Assembly: GCA_964036195.1 (NCBI GenBank)
Contig: OZ038452.1
Span: 8,488,704-8,552,703, forward strand
Origin: Sphaerolaimus hirsutus
Lineage: Eukaryota; Nematoda; Chromadorea; Monhysterida; Sphaerolaimidae
Length of the DNA: 64,000 nucleotides
Direction of reading: 5' to 3'
Position numbers and translations under genes: made by a program. Positions 20,879 to 32,800 of this stretch are shown here, in pieces. Each line of letters opens with the position of its first letter. Position 1 is the stretch's first letter. The notes under the pieces were generated by a model. It worked only from the letters and a program-made list of their open reading frames with translations, had not been told where the DNA came from and did no database searches.

Positions 20879-23800
20879 TCACATACACAATGGGAAGCAA
20901 ACGCACGGGCATACGATGGAGCTGATCGGCCGCCAGATGACGGCGTTGAACGCGCTCCAGTAGTTGGAACTCATGGTGCAGTATATGGGCAGGCCGACGG
21001 CGCTGTGCGCCAGCGTGAGAAACTCCAGCATGTCGCCCAGCTGCATGTACATGCTCGTGTACACGGACTCCGTGTACACTGTGGCCAGCAGCGCGATGCA
21101 ACCGTGCGGCAGCTCGGCCAGGGGGTAACGATGGCAAAAAAATATTCGAAAATTCGAAAACATTTTCGAATTTTCGAATTTTTTCATAATTTTCGAATTT
21201 TTATTTCACCCCTGAAAAAAACACTTAAAAATCGATTTTTTTTTCTTCAAAAAATTCGAAAATTCATAAATTCGAAAATTCGAAAATAATTTTCGAATTT
21301 TTCAGGGAATTCAAGGCCAGAAAACGTGTTCATAAGTTAAAGGTGATAAATCAATCCGCAATTGATATTTAGTGTGTCTGAATAAGCGTGAAGTAATGGA
21401 GAAAAAAACGTCAAAAACGTTGAAATGGCATTTGTGGTGGACAACGACACATCCATTTCGGAATGCACCAAGAAACCGGATCTATTGCAAGTACGATGCT
21501 CTACTACCGTGACTATTGAACTATTGAACCCCTGCCCAGTGATGTAAAAGCGCCATGGCGCTGGAGCCTGGTTCTAGCGCCAAAGCAAAAAACGCCATGG
21601 CGCTTCTGGCGCTTGGTGCCATTTTGCTCTGGCACTAGGGGTCAGAAAAGCGCCGTGGCGCTTTTGGCGTTTTTCACATAACTACGGGCCCCGCCCACTA
21701 GTTTACCATTATGACATGTCAACTATTTTGGTAAACTGTTTTGACAAAACAGTATGAAACACTGAACAGAGTTTTACAGTGTTTCATACTGTTTTGTGAA
21801 AAATTTTTACCAAAGTCATGAAAAATTCTCTGGAAAATGGCAGACTGTGCTAAATTTAGCTAAACTAAGGTAAATTACAGTTAAAATAAGGTTAAAAGGT
21901 GATCCAAAACTTAAAACTATCCAAATACAGCATTCAAAGGTTCAAATTCGATAGTTTTCCAAAAAAAATTCGAAAATTAACCAAAAAGATTTGAAAATTT
22001 GAACATTCAAAAATTAAATTCGAAATTCAAAAATTATTTTGAAGAAAAATTCGAAAATTTAAAAATTCATTTCAGAAAAAGCACTTAAAAATTTAAATAC
22101 TTTTTTCTGTGGGGTTTGCCATCATTACCAGGGGGCACTCCCAGACCCAGTAAAAAGCTTTGTCAAATGTCAAATGTCATGCAAAGTGTCAAAAGTTATA
22201 GAAAATGCCCGGTAAAATGGCAAACGTACGTTGCACTTTGCATGACATTTTACATTTTACATGGCTTTACACAGAGTCTGGGAGTGGCACCAGAACGTAG
22301 AACACCGCCAGCGCCGTCAGCACCTGGGGCCAAATTCAATTAGTCTCACTCGCTCTTCCCTCAGCCCAGTCGATTGTGCATAAATACCTAACCAGTTACT
22401 GATATACCATATACAATCGAACAAGAATAACTTATCGACCATATATCCTTGAATAACTCCCCCCTGTTGGCCGAGTTAGAAAAATTAACTCGATCTGTGA
22501 CGTTATGAAATAACACTTTACGAAAGGCCTGGCAATAACTTGAAAAAATGGTGCAAAATACACAAGGGCAGCTTCCAATAGAAGGGCGTCTCCAATAGAG
22601 GGGCGGGTAAAAAGTTGGGGTACCTAAAAAATAGAAGGGGCCCTTCTATTAGAAGAACTACGGTACCTATTTATTTACAATGAATGTGGCCGCACACACT
22701 AGTTTACTAACACAAGTAAACTCAATTTGGGTGCCCATAAATCAGCTTTGAACGTATTTGAGTTTACCAGAATACGTTTTTTTAGATCCTCGTCAACTGT
22801 AGTTTACAGATACCTCATTTTGGTAAACTCAAATGCGTTCAAAGCTGATTTATGAACACCCAAAATGAGTTTACTTCTGTTAGTAAACTAGTGTGTGCAG
22901 CGCCATTAAGGCTGCTCAGAAAAATGATTCGATCTAATTGAATTTCGCTCCTGTTCACGAAACGCGTTGGCCCGCTGACGCATGTGCGATGGAGATCGAT
23001 CATTTTTGACTATTGCGGAATTCACGATGTCGACTGCGAATGGGGTGAGAGCTTGAAGAGTGATAAAACGTAGAAGTGAGTATTTCTTCGATTTTGTACC
23101 CAGGACAAACAGAAAATTTGGTAAGTGAAAGTGAGTGTCGTCGCTTACCCAACCGCTGCAAGTTTTATCATCTCCGCTGCCATTTTTGCAGCCATTTCAA
23201 CTAGTTTTGAGCTTTTTTGATTTTTATACATCCCATCAATTTTTCGTTTCACGTTTTCTGTTCTAGCGTACTTTCAAAAAGTAAACCTTAGTAACGTTGA
23301 GTACAGGCATTCTTCCGGAGGAAACGTAAACGTACTCGAGTATATGTATTTATTTTTCAGGTAAAGGTAAATACGTTTTAACAATATCCTGTGTGGAAGG
23401 ACCAGACCTTATCTTGGTTGTCCCTTATATATGAGTAATTTTTCAAAATTGCTTGTATGTTGATCCACTCTAATCTTAAATTAAATTAAATTAACAACTA
23501 GGCTAAAAACACAACTCAATACCGGACCTGAACACCCGAACCCGATACACACGAAATCTTTTGGAACCTATACCCGATACCCAACCCAAAATTCTTTGAA
23601 CTTGATAACCTCTACCTGAACCATAGACGAAAAATGTTCCAAATTTCTGGCAGTGACAGTGAGTGACAGGTATTCTAGAGGCGGTGACAATAAATAGTCT
23701 TTTTAAGTCATAGAATGAGAAAAAGTGAGAAAAATCGCTAAAAATAGGTGAAAATGACTAAAATAGGTATATAAGCACATATATAGCCAACAATAGTCTA

Positions 23801-26800
23801 AAAATGGGCAATAATAGGCATGGCACAATAGTGGTTTTGAAGGTGGGTAAAAACTGGGTAAAAAGTAACGAAACTTGACAAATTTTCTAAATTTTGGAAT
23901 TTTTCAAATTGAATTGGAAACTCGATTTGAAAAGCATACTTGAAATTTTTCAAAATTCGAAGTCATTTGAGAAAAAGTACTTAAAATTAAAACACTTTCC
24001 TGTAGAGCGTTTATCAATAGTGTTACAAAATGCCGAACATCTAAGCATAAAATATATTCTTCACAAAAATGCATTGCGAAAGCAGAGTGCAAAGCAAAAT
24101 CCTAAAGGCATCGACTGAACGGCTTCTACACTCACTTGATCAATGCTCACTTTATTCATGCAAATGTGTACGCAAACGTGACGTACTAGGTATTTCAAAC
24201 ATTTGAATTTAGGCGGGTGCTGCGTGCAGCGGGTTTCGCCTGGCCCAGCCCCGAGAACACTTTTTTTGTTCGCCGAATGCTAATTTCGGAAAGCACGCTG
24301 CCTAATGCATCTACTATGGAATGTCCCCCCAGAAAAAAGTTATTTTTGTTGCACAGAACCACTAATCAATGAATCTGGCGGTGATTGTCATCGCGAAGAC
24401 ATCTCATTTTGTGGCGGTGACATCCCAAAAGCAGGCGGTGACAATCACTGCGTCACCGCCACATTTTTCGTCACTGACCTGAACAAGACAATTTTGAAAT
24501 TTTCAACCCCAATCTTAAATAGGTACATTTTCTGCACTCCAATATTACTCCCAAAAGGTAAACCTATGTAAAAGTAAAGTACAGCTACAACCCCTACAAC
24601 TACAGTATTAAAGTACTGCTACTTTTTTCTGAGGAAACATGAACATATTTGCTCAGTACTCAAGTATAAATAAACACCTTCCCGGTCACGTCCGGCACCC
24701 ATTTTTTGATTTTACTTCTCACATCCTATACCCAGTTCTAGGGTGCCGCAGAGGCTGAAACTTGGGGGAGATATTGGCGCAACCCCCCTCTACCTCGCAT
24801 GAATTAGGGGGGTCGCGGCGACCCCTCTCAGGGTGGGTCGCCCTAAGTGCAAAAATTTTTTGTGGCTTTTTTGGTGTCCCACAGCAGGTCCGGCACCTGC
24901 TGATTTTTGAGCTGTGGGAGCGGTATAAATCTAAAATTTTGGGGATGTGTTACCAACACCACTCCCCTACTATACAATATTCAATAATGTGAGATTAACG
25001 TGAAAAATTTCTCAAAAATTCGCTTATTCTCCAAAAAACACCACTCCCCAATAGATGGATGACAAAAAATCCACTTTTTGGAACTTTTTTATTAGACACT
25101 TGAAGAGATGGTTTACAATACTTTAAAGAGAAGGGTTTGATGTTTCAAGTTATGTAAAGAACCATACCTCTAAAATGCATGCATTGCTAAATTTACTTGG
25201 GGGAATTTCAAAGTGTGAATTTTGCAAATTTTTGTTCCTGCAATGATGTCATTATGATGTCATAAAATTTGCCCTAAGTAAATTTTGCAATGCAGGCATT
25301 TTAGAGGTATGGTTCTTTACATAACTTTAAACATCAAACCCTTCCCTTTCAAGTATCGTAAACCATCTCTTCAAGTGTCTAATAAAAAAGTTCTAAAAAG
25401 TGATTTTTTTGTCATCCATCTATTGGGGTGTGGTCATGGTTGGTTTTAGTAAAATTCTTTTTACTAAAATTGTATTTTATTTTTATTAAAATTGTATTTT
25501 ATTTTAATTTTATTCATGTTTCAGTTTATTTTATTTTATTTTATTCTGAAATGTCATTAATAAAATAAAATGAAACTATTTTACAAAAATTTTACAAATA
25601 TTTTACAAAATCTTTACAAAAAATTGGAAATCTTGGATGCAAGGACATGAAACAATGTGCATGCTAGAAGCATGCAGATGAATACAAAAATTTTTTATGT
25701 CAACTTTTGCCAAGAGTTGTGAGGTAGGCATTTTGTATTTTGACCCTCAGGAGGTCCTGGATATATGCATCTAATTGCTCCTCCCAAGGGAAGATACCTC
25801 AATTTTGGTTGTTTTTTTTAGTGGGGGGGAGGGCTTGCTTGGTGGGGGGAGGGTTCAATAAATAGGCTTTTTCAAGGTATGGAACAAAGAAAATGGGAAA
25901 CAAATCACATAAATTAGTGATCTTTAAGGTGAAAATATTTTTAAAAATGTGAAAATTTGCAATTTTGAGCAATGATATGTTTCAATCACAACAATGAAAG
26001 ATACAACAAGGCACTAGTTCTGCAAATTGGCAGCTAGGAACTTAAGCAACATGATAGAAAACTTTCTATAGAATTTAACAGACACTCAAGTTTTTGTAAA
26101 ATTTTACTAAAATTGTACAAAAATTTGTATTATTGTACAATTTTACTAAAATTTTACAAAAATTCGAATTTTAATAAAATTGTATTTTTATTTTATTAAT
26201 TTTCCATTTTATTTTATTTTATTTTATTCTCTAATTTTCCATTTTATTTTTATTTTATTTTTATTTTTTTCTGAGATTTAGCCAACCCTGGGTGTGGTGT
26301 TTTTTTGGAGAATAAGCGAATTTTTGAGAAATTTTTCACATTTATCTCACATTATTGAATATTGTATAGTAGGGGAGTGGTGTTGGTAACACATCCCCAA
26401 AATTTTAGATTTATACCGCTCCCACAGCTCAAAAATCAGCAGGTGCCGGACCTGCTGTGGGACACCAAAAAAGCCACAAAAAATTTTTGCACTTAGGGCG
26501 ACCCACCCTGAGAGGGGTCGCCGCGACCCCCCTAATTCATGCGAGGTAGAGGGGGGTTGCGCCAATATCTCCCCCATGTTTCAGCCTCTGCGGCACCCTA
26601 GAACTGGGTATAGGATGTGAGAAGTAAAATAAAAAAATGGGTGCCGGACGTGACCGGGAAGGTGTTTATAAATAAAGTAAACGTAAAAAAGTTTAAACTA
26701 CTGCGATTGAATAAACTATTGTATGGACCATTTGCCATAATTATTGCAATTCAAAGCTTTAAAAAGGTAATGACAAACGAACACATTAGTGAAGTCAATG

Positions 26801-29800
26801 ACAATCGGTTATTTCGACGCGTATTTATGCTTCTTAGAAGCATGGTACTGTTGCATTCATCATTGTCCTTCTGCAAGACATTGTCAATGATTATAATTTA
26901 GGTTTCCATCAATATTAGTTAGAACATTTACATACCGTATTACCTCGAATTAACCCCCCCCTTGAATTAACCCCCCCCTCGAAATACCCCCCTAAATTTC
27001 GGCTGAGGAAATAATAAACCCCCCCCTCGAAATACCCCCCCTAAGATTGAGTGTAACGTGAACGTACATGACAAATACCGCAGTTTGAGATCTGTACAAT
27101 GCAGAACACACGTTAAAACTGATGATTAAGTGACGTTAGGGAAGGGTTTTTGTGTATATACAGTTATATATGCGTATAAACACATATACATCAATGTAAT
27201 TGTTCGATTTTTCTACGTCCGCGTACGGGGAATTTCCGAAAATTTCTGGCGAAATAATAGACCCCCCCCTCGAATAAACCCCCCCCTCGAATTATCCCCC
27301 CCTCAAATTTTGCTGGCGAAATAATAAACCCCCTGGGGGTATTTCGAGGTAATACGGTATGTACGTAGTTTCAGGGCTTCTGCCGAAGAGAATGACACAT
27401 GAAATAATCTACACGCGGGTGATTTCGAAAAATTGATGCTATAAAGATCTTAACAATAATTGCGGCAAACGCAGAGGGAAGAAAAGTGCAAACGCATAGT
27501 GCAAACGTGCAAACGCAAAACAGCAGAACACAAAGGGGAAAAATTGTCGTAATGTGCCTACGCACACTAGTTTTCATACGGAATTTCGAAAACTCACAAA
27601 TCAGCTTTGAACGCATTTGAGTTTTCTACGATGAGGTGGCCGTCAACTACAGTTGACGCAGACAAAAAATGACTAATTGTGGAAAACTCAAACACGTTTA
27701 AAGATCATTTATGAGTTTTCGAAATTTCGTGTGAAAACTAGTGTGCGCAGGGCCAATAAGACGACTTGTACAGTTTTCGTAGTCTGAAATGTTTCGTAAG
27801 TGGCCTTTATGTTCAGGAAATATTTCATCCCCACAGCGTATCCAACAGTATCGTATCGCGAGGGTGTAAAAAAATCGGAAAGGGAAACAGGAAAAAATTT
27901 ACACTTGTCGGAAAATGAAAATGTAAACAGATTTTTTTTGCACTTTCAGGAAAACGAAAAACGAACAACATGAAGTGCCACAAAACGGAAAGCGGAAAAC
28001 GGAAAGCGAAATTTGCATGGAAATGAAAAAAATTGCTGAACTTTTGCTGGAAATTTTTTACATGACGTAAAATGATGTTCTAGAATTAATTTAAATTAGT
28101 GTGGATGATGCTACAGGTCTCCAATTTTTCTTGATAATATATGTATCAATACTTTAATTGTGACCAATACAAAGTGTTATCATTTACAGCTATTTAGATA
28201 AAATTGAAAATTCCAATTTTTTTCATTTTACGTCATAATTTTACCTCAGGGAACTAATTTAACATTTTATGTCAACGATTTCATGCAACCATTGACATAA
28301 AATGTAAAATTAGTTCCCTGACGTAAAATTGTGACGTAGAATGGAAAAAATTGAATTTTTCAAATTGATCTAGCTGTGACTGATAACCCTCAGTATTGGT
28401 CACAATTAAGGTATTGATACATATACCGTATTTCCTCGAAATACCCCCCCCCTCGTTTGACCCCCCCCCCTCTCGGGACCACTATGAAACAATCACCCCC
28501 CCCCCTCGAAATACCCCCCCAAATTGAGTGTAAAGGGAACGTACATGACAATAACTGTAGTTTGTGTTCTGTATACTGCAGAACACACGTTAAAACAATG
28601 TCGGTGTCACGTTAGAACAGTGTACATACCATCTACATACTAATATTAGTCTACAGAACCTTATAAATGGCAGTTTTTGTTGCATTTTTCGACGTCTGCG
28701 TACGTTTCAGACGACAATTTCGTACTTGGTTTTCAAAAAATTTCTTGTGAAATAATAACCCCCCCCCTCGAAATACCCCCCCCCCCTCGTTTAACCCCCC
28801 CCCCCCCTCTCGGGACCACTATGAAACAATCACCCCCCGGGGGGTATTTCGAGGAAATACGGTATTATCAAGAAAAAATTGGAGACCTGTAGCATCATCC
28901 ACACTCATTTAAATGAATTTTACCATGAGCTGTAATCTCAGCTTGAAACCGAAAATTGTAGTGGAAAACGAAAAATGAGCCAGAAAAATACGGAAATGAA
29001 AAAGAAAAAAAATGGAAACGGAACAAATTTTGCTTTCGGGAACGGAAAGTTGACACCTATCGCTGATACCTATCGCTGCGTAAAGGCGTCAATTCGCTCC
29101 ATATGGAATAGCAAAAAAAATTCAACAAAGAATTCTAATGGCAAAACTTAACCGGTATCAGTTTGGCCCTGTTTTTCCGGCTATTTCTCATCGTCTTTAT
29201 CACAGCTGCACTGAAAGCCACTTGCAGACAACAGGGCAGCAGCCGCAGAAACACTCCCACTATGAAATTGGCAGTCTTCACGAACGAGCATTCATTGTAC
29301 CGAGCGACTTCCGAGAACTCAAATCCATATAGGATAGTGTCTGAAAGAAAGTTTATTGAAAAAGCAAAAAACACGGAGAAATGTGGATGGATGACGAGTA
29401 AGGATGGTCGGAGTTTTTAAGTATTTAAAATTGCTAAAATGTGTTGACACTGTTTTTTAAGTGGTAGCAGAGATTTTTAGCACAGAGTTACACCTTTTTT
29501 GCAATTTTTTGCATGTGTGCGATGTCGACTTTTAGCCAAAACTAAGTGGACTTGTCGACTTCTTTTCGTCCAATTTTTGGCCTCAATTTTTCCCCAAAAA
29601 TGTCAAATTTATCACTATCATTATAGGGGTGTGTGTAGGGCTTGAAACTCGATTTTTTTCAAACTCGAGTTTGAGTCTCAACCCAAAAAAAACTTCCGGT
29701 CGAGTTGGCGAGTCGAGTCGGGCGAGTCAGTGAAAAGTCGAGTCGAGTCAGGCAAAAATCTCGAGTCTCAGGTCGAGTTGGTTGCGTTTAGGGTGTCAAA

Positions 29801-32800
29801 TTTCCTTTTCCTGTTTTCCGTTTCCGTTTAACGCAGGCAATTTTTTTCCCTTTTCCATTCCGTTTTCCGGCTGCTGAAATTTTTTTCTCCGTTTTCCATT
29901 CTGTGTTCCGGCCAAATTTTTAGTTTTTCCATCTTTTTGCCATTTTCCGGCTCAATTTCCAGTTTTTCCAGCTTTTTTCCCATTTTCCACCTCAATTTTC
30001 CATTTTTCCACCTCATTTTACCTTTTTCTGGCTCAACTTTCTGTTTTCTGTTACAGCCAAACTGGTAAACATTCATGCAGATTGTCAATTATGTGAATTT
30101 TTTCTGTTTCCAGCAAAATTTATGCAATTTTTTTCCACTTGCGGCAAAATTTCAGCAATTTTTTTCTATTTTCCAGCAAAATTTCAGCACATTTTTTCAT
30201 TTCCATGCAAATTACCTTTTTCCGTTTCCGTTTTTCCAGGCCATTTTTCCGTTTTCCGGCTGCTAAAAATTTTTTTTCCATTTCTGTTTCCATTTTCCGC
30301 TAAGTGCAATTTTTTTCTGTTTTTTGTTCCATTTTCCGGCTGCTGAAAATTTTTTTACGTGTCCGTTTCCGCTTTCCGTAAACAAATTTACTTTTGGTAT
30401 GACCCTTGCAGAAATTTTAGATGCTGGTTTCTCTACCAATGTTTTCACACACACTCAATCAAGTTTAAATGCCAACAGTTTATTTTTATATCAAAAGAAA
30501 GCAAAAAATATGACTTACATGTTCACTTTCTTGATGTTGCCAGAAATAAAGTTGCAAAAAAAACCCAGCTTAGCGATGGAAATACAGCATATTTTAATGA
30601 TCTGGTTTTTTAAATAAAAAGCAGTGTTTTTTAGAAAAACCATTGAAGAATGTCATCAGTAAACCACCAGGCAAATTACATGTAACGCCAATGTCAGGCA
30701 ATGATTGAAAAGCAACTTCCCTTGTCAGAAACAAGTATTTTTTATATTCTTTAAAACGGGGCACTCATCACACAAAGATAATCAGCTTGGGACGTATCGG
30801 GTATTTTTGAATGGGAGTGTTTGGTGAATGGTCATGGTGAATGAATGGTGGGGGCTCGCTTACCACACACAAATGGATTCATGCCATTACACTGGCCCTA
30901 TCATAGGCACCACAACATGGCACCATTGGCAATAAGAAACTTGTGTTTTAACATCATTCAATACATATGCCAAGCCAATTATTGAAATATTGTGTGTGGG
31001 AATATGCACTTGCGCGCAAAATTTTTAAAAAATGTGTCAAAAAATGATATCAAAATTGATATTTTTGAACATAATTCAATGGGTACCACATTATTCAATT
31101 TGCCAAAATTTTGAGTTGAGTCAGGCAAAAACATCGAGTCTCGAGTCAGGGCCATATTTTTACGGTCGAGTAAAGTCAGTACCCAATTTTACCCTCGAGT
31201 CACGAGTCGTGTTGTGTCGAGTCGAGTTGAGTTCGAGCCCTAGGTATGTGGGGTCAAAAAAAGTTATTGAAAATAATGAAAAATGTGCCTGAGTAGCAGC
31301 GCTAGATGACTTTTCCAGGCCTAACCGGAAATTTTCGTATATTGGACTTGTCGACTTATAGAATTGGACGCCTCAATTGTTAAATCAAGCGCACTATTAG
31401 CGTCCTCCGGACTGAGGCAGTGTAGCATCTCATTGGTCACGCCGCCGCCGACCACCGTCTGCAGGACGAGCGCGGGCAAGCTGAACATGGCCGTGGCGAA
31501 CAGCGTGGTGAACACGAGCAGCGCGGCGATAGAGTGCACCTGGGGGCAGTCCCAGACCCTGTAAAATGCCCTGCAAAATGTCAGACCATGTAAAATGTCA
31601 TGTATCATGTAAAAGACCCTGTAAAAAATAAAATGTCTTATAAAAGACGCTGTAAAGTGTCATGTGTAGGGTGTCAAATTTTTGTTTACCGTTTTCCGTT
31701 TCCGTTTTCCGCAGGCAAATTTTTTCCGTTTTCCGTTCCGTTTTCCGGCTGCTGAAATTTTTTTTCCGTTTTCCGGCAACTTTTTTTTCCGTTTCCGTTT
31801 TTCCGCCTCATTTTCCGTTTTCCGGCTCAATTTTCAGTTTTTCCGCCTTTTTTCCGTTTTCCGCCTCAATTTCCAGTTTTTCCGCCTTTTTTCCATTTTC
31901 CGTCTCACTATTCCATTTTTCCACCTCATTTTACCTTTTTCTGGCTCAACTTTCTGTTTTCTGATCAGCCAAACTGGTAATAATTCATGCAGATTGTCAA
32001 TGATGTAAAAAAATTTCTGTGTCTAGCAAAATTACTGCAAAATTTGTCCACTTCCAGCAAAATTTCAGCAAATTTTATCCGTTTTCCGGCAAAATTTCAG
32101 CAAGTTTTTTCCATTTCCATGCAAATTTGATTTTTCCGTTTCCGTTTTTCCGGCCTCTTTTTCCGTTTTCCGGCCGCTGAAATTTTTTTTCCGTTTCCGT
32201 TTCCGTTTTCCGCCAAGTGCAATTTTTTTTCCGTTTTCCGTTCCGTTTTCCGGCCGCTGAAAATTTTTTTCCGTTTCCGTTTTCCGTAAAAAATTTGTTT
32301 TGACACCCTAGTCATGTGTATCCAAATCTTATTGTATCTAAGATGTATGTAAAATATGGATTCACATGACAGTACAGGGTTTTTTACATGACACCTGACA
32401 TTTTACAGGGTCTTTTACATTACACCTGACATTTTACAGGGTCTTTAACATGACACCTGACATTTTACAGGGTCTTTTACATGACACCTGACATTTTACA
32501 GGGTCGTTTACATGACACATGAACATGGCATTTTACACTGTACTTTACACTTTGCATGGTGTTTTACAGGGTCTGGGACTGACACCTGGGGGCGGCCGTA
32601 GCGACGCGTGGCCACCGCGCACGAGCCCGCCCGCACGCACTTGTCCAGCCAGCGAGCGCACCTGCCCTTGGAGGTTTTGTTGCCGCTCGGCTGCTGGCCC
32701 GACCACAGCACCAGGCACCTGCGCAGATTACCAGTATTTTCTCACCAGTAAAAACTTTTCAAAATTCAAAATTTGGAAATTTGAGACGTGTGAGATTGAG

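Noticed and set aside
24762..26577. Two identical 76-codon open frames in opposite orientation
   Set aside because: They lie in the inverted arms of one foldback element, have no domain and are identical only because the arms are copies.
29828..32315. Phe/Ser/Pro- or Lys/Glu-rich open frames of 60-108 codons
   Set aside because: They are translations of the CCGTTTTCCG repeat in hAT-like MITEs.
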